Source: Thermoanaerobacterales bacterium (GTDB lineage Bacteria; Actinomycetota; Acidimicrobiia; Acidimicrobiales; JACDCH01). Taken from it: a stretch of 21,010 nt of DNA. The position numbers were made by a program, and so were the translations under genes. Each line of letters begins with the position of its first letter. The stretch's first letter is position 1. Positions 14,814-21,010 of this stretch are shown here, piece after piece. Location of the stretch: NCBI GenBank assembly GCA_017577565.1, contig PKRH01000057.1:1-21010 (forward strand), given 5' to 3'. The notes under the pieces were generated by a model. That model had not been told where the DNA came from and searched no databases. It saw only the letters and a program-made list of their open reading frames with translations.

Positions 14814-16055
14814 ATGAGCGTGGAGGGGCGCGACACGGACATCCCGATGATCATCTCGGTCGACGACCACGTCGTCGAGCCGCCGGACCTGTGGACCAGC
14901 CGGCTGCCCGCCCGCTACCGCGACGTCGGGCCCCGGGTCGAGCGGGACAAGGCGAAGTTCAGCTTCGCCGGCGGGGTGTTCAGCTACGAGAAGGGCGTCG
15001 AGGACGGCGAGTGGTGCGACTGGTGGATCTACGACGACCTCGTCTACCCCTTCCCCAAGCTGTCGGCGGCCGTCGGCTTCGACGACCTCGACGTCACCCC
15101 CACCACCTACGACGAGATCCGACCCGGCTGCTGGAAGCAGGCCGACCGGCTGGCCGACATGACGGCCAACCACGTCGAGGCGTCGATCTGCTTCCCCAAC
15201 ACGCTGCCCCGCTTCTGCGGCCAGACCTTCTACGAGCAGGGCGTCAAGCGCGAGGGCGGTGACCCCGAGCTCGCCCGCCTCTGCATCGAGGCCTACAACG
15301 ACTGGATGGTCGAGGAGTGGTGCGCCGGCGAGGGGCGGGGCCGCCTCATCCCGCTGGCGATGATCCCGCTGTGGGACCCGGAGCTGGCCGCCGCCGAGGT
15401 CCGGCGGATGGCCGACCGGGGCTGCTTCGCCGTCACCTTCACCGAGAACCCCCACCCCCTCGGGCTCCCGTCGATCCACTCGGGCCACTGGGACCCCTTC
15501 TTCGCCGCCTGCCAGGAGACCGAGACCGTCGTCTGCATGCACATCGGCTCGTCGTCCCGCATGCCGGCGACCTCGCCCGACGCACCGTTCATCGTGTCGT
15601 CGACCCTGACGTTCCAGAACGCCATGGGGTCGATGCTCGACTTCATCTTCTCCGGGACCCTCGAGCGGTTCCCCCGGCTGAAGATCGCCTACTCCGAGGG
15701 GCAGGTCGGCTGGATGCCGTACGTGCTCGAGCGGGCCGACAAGCTGTGGGCCGAGCGCAGCGACAACAGCTTCGGCACCTCGCTGCCCAACCCGCCCTCC
15801 AGCTACGTGCCCGGGCGCATCTACGGCTGCATCTTCGACGACGAGACCGGGCTGCGGAACCGGGACGTCATCGGCATGGACCAGATCTGCTTCGAGACCG
15901 ACTACCCCCACGCCGACTCGACGTTCCCGCACTCGAAGAAGGTGGCGGCCGACATCTGCGCCCAGGCGGGACTGGACGAGACCGAGACCTACAAGCTGCT
16001 GCGCGGCAACGCGATCGAGGCGTTCGGCCTGCACCGGTTCGGCATCACGGGATGA
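14814..16055 (+). CDS. Amidohydrolase-2 family metal-dependent hydrolase/decarboxylase-like protein
   Basis: The 413-residue protein is a TIM-barrel amidohydrolase of the PF04909 type (ACMSD-like group). It starts with the metal-site motif SVDDHVVEP (15-23), continues with ICFPNTLPRF, CMHIGSS (H243) and the late aspartate D363 in ETDYPHADS, and ends in a typical GNAIEAFGL helix. Members perform hydrolysis or non-oxidative decarboxylation on ring-cleavage and other catabolic intermediates. The exact reaction is not evident. ATG 14814 lies six bases after a TAGAGT box and just after a KstR-like palindrome, implying a leaderless and repressible transcript. Its stop overlaps the start of the next gene (ATGA), so the two are translationally coupled. 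Confidence 0.92.
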   Translation: MSVEGRDTDIPMIISVDDHVVEPPDLWTSRLPARYRDVGPRVERDKAKFSFAGGVFSYEKGVEDGEWCDWWIYDDLVYPFPKLSAAVGFDDLDVTPTTYDEIRPGCWKQADRLADMTANHVEASICFPNTLPRFCGQTFYEQGVKREGGDPELARLCIEAYNDWMVEEWCAGEGRGRLIPLAMIPLWDPELAAAEVRRMADRGCFAVTFTENPHPLGLPSIHSGHWDPFFAACQETETVVCMHIGSSSRMPATSPDAPFIVSSTLTFQNAMGSMLDFIFSGTLERFPRLKIAYSEGQVGWMPYVLERADKLWAERSDNSFGTSLPNPPSSYVPGRIYGCIFDDETGLRNRDVIGMDQICFETDYPHADSTFPHSKKVAADICAQAGLDETETYKLLRGNAIEAFGLHRFGITG

Positions 16056-16900
16056 GCACCACCGAGCGGCCCGCCGACTGGGACCTCGGCGGCGAGATCG
16101 TCCTCGGCAGCGCGCTGTTCACGCTGGTCGACCCCCACAAGGGCCACGAGGTCGCCTACAACCGCTGGTACGAGCGCGACCACTTCTACGCCGGCTGCAT
16201 GAACGGGCCCTGGTTCTTCGCCGGCCGGCGGTGGGTGTGCACCCGCGACCTCAAGGACGTCCGCCTCGGCAGCCCCGAGCCGCTGTTCGGCGACGACCGG
16301 GCCGGCTCGTACCTGGCGCTCTACTGGACGGCCAAGGGCCGGTTCCGGGACATGGTCGACTGGTCGACCCGCCAGGTGCGGTGGCTGCACGCCAACGGGC
16401 GCATGTTCGCCGAGCGCGACCACGTCCACACGCTGCTGTACCTGTACCAGGGGGCGGTCGAGCGCGACCCGGACGGCGTGCCGCCCGAGCTGGCGCTCGA
16501 CCACCCGTTCCGGTCGCTGGGCGTCCTCGTGGTCGAGCCGGCCGCGGGCGGCGACGGCGGCGACCGCGGCGACGGCGGGGACACCGGCGGCGGGGACGAC
16601 CGCCGCACCGACCGGGCCGCCCGGCCGGTGCTGCCGCCCGACGGGCCGGTGGCGCTGGTGCTCAGCTTCCGGGGCGTGCCCCTGCCGGACGACGCCCCGG
16701 TCGAGCAGCCCGGCACCGACGGCGCCGACCGCCGCGAGCTGCAGCTGTGGTTCGCCCAGGACGAGCCGGGGACCTGGTGGGCGTCCGTGGGCGACTACGC
16801 CGACAGCCTCGCCGAGTCGGGCGAGGCCCGGGTCCGCTGGGCGTCGCCGTTCATCCCGACGGTGCCCGGCACCGACCTCTACACCGACCAGCTCTGGTAG
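16052..16900 (+). CDS. EthD-like (ferredoxin-fold) protein coupled to the amidohydrolase
   Basis: The 282-residue protein overlaps the amidohydrolase by four bases. Near the start, LFTLVDPHKGHE followed by YNRWYERDHFYAGC (36-49) resembles the YNxWYxxxH pattern of EthD/dimeric alpha-beta barrel proteins; FRSLGVLVVEPA and LVLSFRGVP may be further strands. Residues about 162-187 are a Gly/Asp/Arg low-complexity insert (GGDGGDRGDGGDTGGGDD). The second half contains WFAQDEPGTWWASVGDY and ends FIPTVPGTDLYTDQLW. No signal peptide or membrane span is seen. Function is unknown; the tight coupling suggests it acts on the same substrate or forms a complex. The fold call is tentative. Confidence 0.85.
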   Translation: MSTTERPADWDLGGEIVLGSALFTLVDPHKGHEVAYNRWYERDHFYAGCMNGPWFFAGRRWVCTRDLKDVRLGSPEPLFGDDRAGSYLALYWTAKGRFRDMVDWSTRQVRWLHANGRMFAERDHVHTLLYLYQGAVERDPDGVPPELALDHPFRSLGVLVVEPAAGGDGGDRGDGGDTGGGDDRRTDRAARPVLPPDGPVALVLSFRGVPLPDDAPVEQPGTDGADRRELQLWFAQDEPGTWWASVGDYADSLAESGEARVRWASPFIPTVPGTDLYTDQLW

Positions 16901-16902
16901 CC

Positions 16903-16917
16903 CGGGCGGACCGCCCG
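16903..16917. terminator. Short hairpin between convergent genes
   Basis: CGGGC (16903-16907) pairs with GCCCG (16913-16917) around GGACC, directly after the EthD-like gene and before the stop of the tag gene. It is small, without a T-run. Confidence 0.3.
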
Positions 16918-16924
16918 ACCGGCC

Positions 16925-17611
16925 TCAGCCGCCGCCGGCGTCGAGCTCGCCGGCCACCCAGCAGCCGGCGAGGTGGTCGTCGACCACCCCGGCCGCCTGC
17001 ATGAGCGAGTAGGCGACGACCGGCCCGACGAAGCGGAAGCCCCGGCGGCGCAGGTCGCGGGCCAGCGCCGTCGAGCTGGGCGTGGCGGCCGGCAGGTCGG
17101 CCAGCCGGGCGTAGCGGCCGGGCGGCCGCTCGTCGGGCGGCGGCGCGTGCCCGAACACGACGTCGACAAGCGTCTCGCCCCGGTCGTGCATGGCCACGAC
17201 GGCCCGGGCGTTGGCGATGGCGGCGTCGACCTTGGCCCGGTTGCGCACGATGCCGGCGTCGGCCATGAGCCGGGCGACGTCGGCCTCGCCGTAGCCGGCC
17301 ACGACCTCGGGGTCGAACCCGTCGAAGGCGGCCAGGAAGGCCGGGCGCTTGCGCAGGATGGTGATCCACGACAGCCCGGACTGGAACGCCTCCAGGCACA
17401 GCAGGCCGAACAGGGCGCGCTCGTCGCGCAGGGGGCGGCCCCACTCCTGGTCGTGGTAGGCGACGTACAGCGGGTCGCCGGCGCCCCACCCGCAGCGGGG
17501 CCGCCCGTCGTCGCCCACGACCACGTCGGGCCGGTCGGACGAGGCGGCGGGCTCGACGTCGGCGCCGGCGCGCGCGGCGGGCGGCCGCCGGGTGGGGACG
17601 GTGTCTGCCAT
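16925..17611 (-). CDS. tag: DNA-3-methyladenine glycosylase I
   Basis: The 228-residue protein has RCGW, YHDQEWG and FGLLCLEAFQSGLSWITIL, the signature of Tag, which removes 3-methyladenine from alkylated DNA. The zinc ligands are all present: C40, H53, H213 and C217, with the same spacings (13 and 4) as Cys4/His17 and His175/Cys179 of E. coli Tag. The first 35 residues are an extra low-complexity Pro/Ala extension. ATG 17611 is seven bases after TAGCCT with no ribosome-binding site, so the message is probably leaderless. It is convergent with the amidohydrolase pair and appears functionally unrelated to it. Confidence 0.96.
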   Translation of the reverse strand: MADTVPTRRPPAARAGADVEPAASSDRPDVVVGDDGRPRCGWGAGDPLYVAYHDQEWGRPLRDERALFGLLCLEAFQSGLSWITILRKRPAFLAAFDGFDPEVVAGYGEADVARLMADAGIVRNRAKVDAAIANARAVVAMHDRGETLVDVVFGHAPPPDERPPGRYARLADLPAATPSSTALARDLRRRGFRFVGPVVAYSLMQAAGVVDDHLAGCWVAGELDAGGG

Positions 17612-17618
17612 GGCCCCG

Positions 17619-17624
17619 AGGCTA
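17619..17624 (-). promoter_or_regulatory. -10 box TAGCCT, leaderless start of tag
   Basis: TAGCCT on the minus strand, then seven bases (CGGGGCC), then ATG 17611. No ribosome-binding site lies between, and no clear -35 is seen. Confidence 0.45.
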
Positions 17625-17811
17625 CGGGCGGGGTGCGACGGTCACCCGGGCCGGCTCACCCCGGGCGCCCGCGGTGGGCGACCACGAGGCCGGCGGGACG
17701 CCGGGCACGGGGCCCTGCCCCGCGACGCCGGCCCGCCGGGATGGTGGGGAAACGGCCTCCGGAAACTCGTGCGGGACCCGGTACCCTGCTCCTTCCCCCA
17801 GCGGAGGACCG

Positions 17812-18549
17812 ATGAGCGACCCCACCGGCGGACACGGCATCGAGGTGGTCGCCTTCGACGGCGACGACACGTTGTGGCACTCCGAGAGCCACTTCGTCGA
17901 CGCGCACCGGCGGTTCTGCGAGCTGCTGCTCCCCTACGTCGACGACGTCGCCCGCATCGACGAGCAGGTCGTGGCCACCGAGCGGGCCAACCTCGCGCTC
18001 TACGGCTACGGCTCGAAGGCGTTCACGCTGTCGCTCATCGAGACGGCCATCACGCTGACCGAGGGCCGCATCACCGCCGGCGAGATCACCGAGATCCTCG
18101 AGCTGGGCAAGCGGCTGCTCACCCACCCGATCGAGCTGCTCGACGGGGTGGCCGAGGTGGTCGACGAGCTGGCCGCGACCGGCCGACGGCTGATCGTCGT
18201 CACCAAGGGCGACCTCTTCCACCAGGAGGCCAAGGTCGCCGGGTCGGGCCTGGCCGACCGGTTCGACCGGGTCGAGATCGTCTCCGAGAAGGACGTCGCG
18301 ACCTACCGCCGCGTCATCGACGCCTGCGAGGTCGAGCCGCACCAGTTCCTCATGATCGGCAACTCGGTGCGCTCGGACGTGCTGCCGGTCGTCGAGCTGG
18401 GCGGCCACGCCGTCCACCTGCCCTACACCTACACCTGGGAGCTCGAGCACGTGGAGGGCGCCAACGGCGCCGACCACGGCTACCACGAGCTGCGCTCGAT
18501 CCGCGAGCTGCCGGCGCTCGTCGAGAAGCTCTCCGCCGGCGGCGCCTGA
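17812..18549 (+). CDS. HAD superfamily hydrolase
   Basis: The 245-residue protein begins with haloacid-dehalogenase motif I FDGDDTLW; D16 is the nucleophile and D18 the acid/base. Motif II is VVTKG in the middle, a lysine-bearing motif III follows (SEKDVATY), and motif IV is MIGNSVRSDV. A helical cap lies between motifs I and II (C1 type). It is probably a phosphatase for a small phosphorylated metabolite; the substrate is unknown. ATG 17812 has a GGAGG ribosome-binding site four bases upstream, unlike the leaderless genes nearby. TACCCT at 17782-17787 may be its -10 box. No functional link to its neighbours is apparent. Confidence 0.93.
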   Translation: MSDPTGGHGIEVVAFDGDDTLWHSESHFVDAHRRFCELLLPYVDDVARIDEQVVATERANLALYGYGSKAFTLSLIETAITLTEGRITAGEITEILELGKRLLTHPIELLDGVAEVVDELAATGRRLIVVTKGDLFHQEAKVAGSGLADRFDRVEIVSEKDVATYRRVIDACEVEPHQFLMIGNSVRSDVLPVVELGGHAVHLPYTYTWELEHVEGANGADHGYHELRSIRELPALVEKLSAGGA

Positions 18550-18558
18550 GCCCGCCGC

Positions 18559-18581
18559 CGGCCGTCGAGCGGGCACGGCCG
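18559..18581 (+). terminator. Weak hairpin after the HAD gene
   Basis: CGGCCGT (18559-18565) pairs with ACGGCCG (18575-18581) around nine bases, shortly after the stop. It has no T-run, and such structures are common by chance at this GC content. Confidence 0.25.
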
Positions 18582-18624
18582 CCGCGGCCACGACGGGTGT
18601 GCGCGCTGCGTCGCGGATCCGGCG

Positions 18625-18654
18625 CTGACAGCGGCGGTGCCGCTGGGATACGTT
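18625..18654 (+). promoter_or_regulatory. Promoter CTGACA-18-TACGTT before the family 2 glycosyltransferase
   Basis: CTGACA (18625-18630) and TACGTT (18649-18654) are 18 bases apart, the best -35/-10 match I see in the window. Transcription would start near 18661, giving a leader of about 67 bases to ATG 18728. Confidence 0.5.
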
Positions 18655-18727
18655 GGGCCGCGACGGACGACGGCACCGGCGAGGCGAGCGCGACCGCGCG
18701 CCCCACCCACCGGTGGTGGTGGACGAC

Positions 18728-19714
18728 ATGGCGGATGGCGGGACGGAGCAGGGCCGGGCGGTGGGCGCCCGGCCGGACGGGCGGGTTCCGGTGCCGCGGG
18801 CACCGGCGACGGCCCCCCGGAGCGCGGCGGCGCAGTGGATCGGCGGCCGCCCGGTGATCAGCGTCGTGATCCCCGCCCGGAACGCGGCGCGGTGGATCGA
18901 CGCCCAGCTCGAGGCGCTGGCACGCCAGGAGGTGCCCGCCCCCTGGGAGGTCGTCGTGGCCGACAACGGCTCGACCGACGACACGGTGGCGCGGGCCGAG
19001 GCCTGGGCCGACCGGCTCCCGGTGCGGGTCGTCGACGCCTCGGGCCGCCCCGGCCCCAACCACGCCCGCAACCGGGGCACCGCCGCCGCCCGGGGCGACC
19101 TCCTCCTCTACTGCGACGCCGACGACGTCGTGCAGCCGGGCTGGGTGACCGCCTTCTGGTGCTCCCGCCACGAGTGGGACCTGGCGGGCGGCTGGGTGGA
19201 CGGCGAGACGCTCAACGACGAGCGGACCCGTGTCCACCACCCCGACGGCCGCGCCTCCCGGGGCCTCGCCACGATCGGCTGGCTCCGGTTCTTCATGGGG
19301 TGCAACTTCGCCGTCCACCGATGGGTGCACGCCGCCCTCGGCGGGTTCGACGAGTCGTTCGTGGGCGGCGGCGACGACATCGACTTCGCGTTCCGGGCCC
19401 AGCTCACCGGGTGGCGGCTGGGGTACGTCCCCGAGGCCGTCGTCGCCTACCGGCTGCGGGGCTCGCTGCGCGACGCCCTGCGGCAGTACTACCGCTACGG
19501 CTACTACCGGCCGCACCTCTACCGGAAGTTCCGGGCGGCCGGCATGCCCCGCCGCTCGCTGCGCCACGCGGTCCGCACCTACGGGCTGCTGCTCGCCGGC
19601 GCCTGGCGGCTGCTGGACGCCCACGACCGGGCCCGGTGGGCGGTGCAGGCGGCCTTCGTCGTCGGGATGCTCACCGGCTCCCTGCACGACCACACGCTCT
19701 ACCTGTCCGAGTGA
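18728..19714 (+). CDS. Family 2 glycosyltransferase (GT-A fold)
   Basis: The 328-residue protein has the GT2 start ISVVIPARNAARWIDAQL from residue 44, VVVADNGSTDDT, PGPNHARNRG, and the nucleotide-sugar/metal motif CDADD (D130, D132). FMGCNFAVHR and GGFDESFVGGGDDIDF follow (DDID at 216-219). It transfers a sugar from a nucleotide donor, probably at the inner face of the membrane, onto a lipid or polysaccharide. The C-terminal part is basic and Tyr/Arg-rich with one weakly hydrophobic segment. The start is uncertain: ATG 18728 adds about 40 disordered residues before the fold and has only a weak GGTGGTGG upstream; GTG 18761, 18791 or 18854 are alternatives. No other cell-surface sugar genes are adjacent. 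Confidence 0.88.
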   Translation: MADGGTEQGRAVGARPDGRVPVPRAPATAPRSAAAQWIGGRPVISVVIPARNAARWIDAQLEALARQEVPAPWEVVVADNGSTDDTVARAEAWADRLPVRVVDASGRPGPNHARNRGTAAARGDLLLYCDADDVVQPGWVTAFWCSRHEWDLAGGWVDGETLNDERTRVHHPDGRASRGLATIGWLRFFMGCNFAVHRWVHAALGGFDESFVGGGDDIDFAFRAQLTGWRLGYVPEAVVAYRLRGSLRDALRQYYRYGYYRPHLYRKFRAAGMPRRSLRHAVRTYGLLLAGAWRLLDAHDRARWAVQAAFVVGMLTGSLHDHTLYLSE

Positions 19715-19733
19715 CCGGGGCCCGGCGCCCCGG
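19715..19733 (+). terminator. GC hairpin directly after the glycosyltransferase stop
   Basis: CCGGGGC (19715-19721) pairs perfectly with GCCCCGG (19727-19733) around CCGGC, starting at the base after the stop codon. There is no T-run; the next gene has its own promoter. Confidence 0.4.
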
Positions 19734-19778
19734 CCACCGTCCGGCGCCGCCCCGTCCGCCGCATGTGACCGCAGGCAC

Positions 19779-19784
19779 TAACGT
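19779..19784 (+). promoter_or_regulatory. -10 box TAACGT, leaderless start of the CMD-like gene
   Basis: TAACGT is followed by eight bases and ATG 19793, without a ribosome-binding site. No convincing -35 is visible. Confidence 0.4.
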
Positions 19785-19792
19785 GCGGCGAC

Positions 19793-20386
19793 ATGCCGAC
19801 CGACGAGCACGCCGGCGCCCCACCCCGGCCGTCGACGCCCCGCATCCCGCCGCTCCCCGAGGCCGAGTGGGACGACCAGACCCGCGAGCTGCTGGCCCAG
19901 ACCGGCGGCCCGGCCGCGGGGGCCACCCACATCTTCACCACGCTGGTGCGCCACCCGGGGCTGTTCCGCCGGTGGCTGCCGTTCGGCGGCAAGCTGCTGG
20001 CCGGCAAGCTCCCGGCCCGCGACCGCGAGCTGCTCGTCCTGCGCACGGGCTGGAACTGCCGGTCCGACTACGAGTGGGCCCAGCACGTGCGCATCGCCCG
20101 CCGGGCCGGGCTCACCGACGAGGAGATCGAGCGGGTGAAGCAGGGACCGGACGCCGCCGGCTGGTCGGCGGACGACGCGCTGCTGCTGCGGGCGGCCGAC
20201 GAGCTGCACCGCGACGCCTGCCTGTCCGACGCGACCTGGGAGGCGCTCGCCCATCGCTACGACGAGCGCCAGATGATCGAGGTGCCGATGCTGGTCGGCC
20301 ACTACCACATGGTCGCCTTCGCCCTGAACAGCCTGGGGGTGCAGGTCGAGGACGACGTCGCGGCGGCCACGGGGGTGTCGAGGTGA
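19793..20386 (+). CDS. Carboxymuconolactone decarboxylase-family protein
   Basis: The 197-residue all-helical protein matches the CMD/AhpD-like fold: LPARDRELLVLRTGWNCRSD, YEWAQHVRIARRAGLTDEEI and DALLLRAADELHRD. C89, E94 and H98 lie where AhpD has its CxxCxxxH active site, but the second cysteine is replaced (D92), so thiol peroxidase chemistry is unlikely. Members of this type are often found in catabolic clusters with unclear roles. The first 20 residues are Pro-rich and disordered. Its last bases overlap the GTG start of the following SDR gene (GTGA at 20383-20386), so the two form a coupled pair, probably transcribed from the TAACGT promoter. Confidence 0.92.
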   Translation: MPTDEHAGAPPRPSTPRIPPLPEAEWDDQTRELLAQTGGPAAGATHIFTTLVRHPGLFRRWLPFGGKLLAGKLPARDRELLVLRTGWNCRSDYEWAQHVRIARRAGLTDEEIERVKQGPDAAGWSADDALLLRAADELHRDACLSDATWEALAHRYDERQMIEVPMLVGHYHMVAFALNSLGVQVEDDVAAATGVSR

Positions 20387-21010
20387 GCCCCGCCCCCGCC
20401 GCGGGCCGGCTGGCCGACCGCACCGTGCTCGTGGTCGGCGCCGGCACCCAGCCGAGCGAGGACCCCGACGCGCCGGTCGGCAACGGCCGGGCCATCGCCG
20501 TGCGGGCGGCCCGCGAGGGCGCGCTGGTGGTCTGCGCCGACCGCGACGAGGAGGCGGCGGCCGAGACGGTCCGGCTCGTCGAGGCCGAGGGCGGCCGCGC
20601 CACCGTGGTGCTCGGCGACGTCACCCGCGAGGACGACTGCGCCGCCATGGTCGAGGCCGCGGTCGAGGCCGGCGGCGGGTCGCTCCACGGCCTGGTCGTC
20701 AACGTCGGCATCGGCCGGGGCCGCGGCCTGGCCGGCACGACCGCCGAGGACTGGGACGCGGTCTTCGCCGTCAACCTCCGGGGCCACTTCCTCGTGGCCC
20801 GGGCGGCGGCGCCGAGGATGCCCGCCGGCGGGTCGATCGTGTTCATCAGCTCGCTGGCCGGCCTGCAGCCCGGCAGCCGGCTGCCCGCCTACGACGCCTC
20901 GAAGGCCGGCGTCATCGGGCTCAACCGCCACGTCGCCCTGGAGCTGGCCCGGCGGGGCGGGCGCGCCAACGTCTGGCTCTTTTACAAATTCCCGACCCCC
21001 CGAACCCACA
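20383..21010 (+). CDS. SDR family oxidoreductase with an expanded Gly-rich loop (partial, C-terminus off window)
   Basis: About 209 residues are visible. It is a short-chain dehydrogenase: VLVVGAG at 15-21, then an 11-residue insertion (TQPSEDPDAPV, 22-32) before GNGRAIA, where the usual TGxxxGxG would be continuous. D-containing CADR follows the second strand, NVG replaces the usual NAG, and the catalytic residues S157, Y170 and K174 are present. It probably oxidises or reduces an alcohol/carbonyl with NAD(P). The GTG start overlaps the CMD-like stop by four bases. After RANV (to 20973) the expected APG-type continuation is replaced by an unrelated stretch, so the last 12 codons are doubtful. 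The true C-terminus is outside the window. Confidence 0.87.
   Translation, partial: MSPAPAAGRLADRTVLVVGAGTQPSEDPDAPVGNGRAIAVRAAREGALVVCADRDEEAAAETVRLVEAEGGRATVVLGDVTREDDCAAMVEAAVEAGGGSLHGLVVNVGIGRGRGLAGTTAEDWDAVFAVNLRGHFLVARAAAPRMPAGGSIVFISSLAGLQPGSRLPAYDASKAGVIGLNRHVALELARRGGRANVWLFYKFPTPRTH
20974..21010. other. Aberrant terminal sequence, probable contig-end error
   Basis: The SDR reads normally up to GRANV, after which most SDRs continue with VAPG or similar. Here the DNA turns to a local low-GC stretch (TCTTTTACAAATT) and then C-rich sequence, giving WLFYKFPTPRTH. Composition and protein homology break at the same place, at the window edge. Confidence 0.6.

Noticed and set aside
16540..16611. 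Gly/Asp-rich run as a possible frameshift or assembly error in the EthD-like gene
   Set aside because: The frame is intact on both sides with normal-looking protein sequence, so it is more likely a natural low-complexity insert.
1..21010. Mobile elements, tRNA/rRNA genes, CRISPR arrays or toxin-antitoxin pairs
   Set aside because: I saw no transposase or integrase motifs, no long terminal inverted repeats, no regularly spaced repeats and no tRNA-like cloverleaf in the intergenic gaps.

Overview
The window is about 21 kb of very GC-rich DNA with strong codon-position bias, so most long open frames opposite the genes are shadows. The content points to an actinobacterium: an Rpf-like transglycosylase with a Thr/Pro linker, an F420-type luciferase-like oxidoreductase, a FadD19-like acyl-CoA ligase, and operators matching the mycobacterial KstR consensus. 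A member of the Acidimicrobiia (Iamia/Ilumatobacter-like) is my best guess, by inference only. I support 19 protein-coding genes, two of them cut by the window edges. I see no RNA genes, CRISPR arrays, insertion sequences or phage genes.

Layout. 1-776 (-): secreted TIM-barrel-like protein, cut at the left edge. 823-2061 (-): family III CoA-transferase with a TetR-like operator upstream. 2362-3027 (+): Rpf-like secreted transglycosylase. 3129-3962 (-) methyltransferase and 3990-4901 (-) short-chain dehydrogenase (SDR), the latter preceded by a near copy of the operator found before the CoA-transferase. 5081-7191 (-): GT-C-like membrane glycosyltransferase plus a small unknown partner. 7285-7758 (+): unknown protein. 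7769-13148 (-): a four-gene run, aldehyde dehydrogenase, zinc alcohol dehydrogenase, F420-type oxidoreductase, FadD19-like ligase. 13253-14686 (-): MFS transporter, divergent from 14814-16900 (+), an amidohydrolase coupled to an EthD-like protein. 16925-17611 (-): Tag DNA glycosylase. 17812-18549 (+): HAD hydrolase. 18728-19714 (+): family 2 glycosyltransferase. 19793-21010 (+): carboxymuconolactone-decarboxylase-like protein overlapping an SDR that runs off the right edge.

The most interesting part is 7.7-16.9 kb. Two near-identical palindromes (TAGAACGTGTTCTA) fit the published KstR motif TnnAACnnGTTnnA. One lies just before the aldehyde dehydrogenase operon and the other between the amidohydrolase and the MFS gene. 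In both places the palindrome overlaps the predicted -10 box and the start codon follows almost at once. The genes could import a hydrophobic substrate, oxidise an alcohol to aldehyde and acid, activate it with CoA, and act on it by amidohydrolase chemistry. That is a plausible steroid, terpenoid or lipid catabolic unit under a KstR-like repressor. The substrate is not shown by the sequence.

A second regulatory theme is a pair of 17-bp inverted repeats (TCTGAC-5-GTCAGA) before the CoA-transferase and the SDR. A third is the recurrent arrangement of TAnnnT, 6-8 bases, then ATG or GTG without a ribosome-binding site, suggesting many leaderless messages. The last ~37 bases of the window break the SDR reading and look unlike the rest, probably a contig-end artefact.
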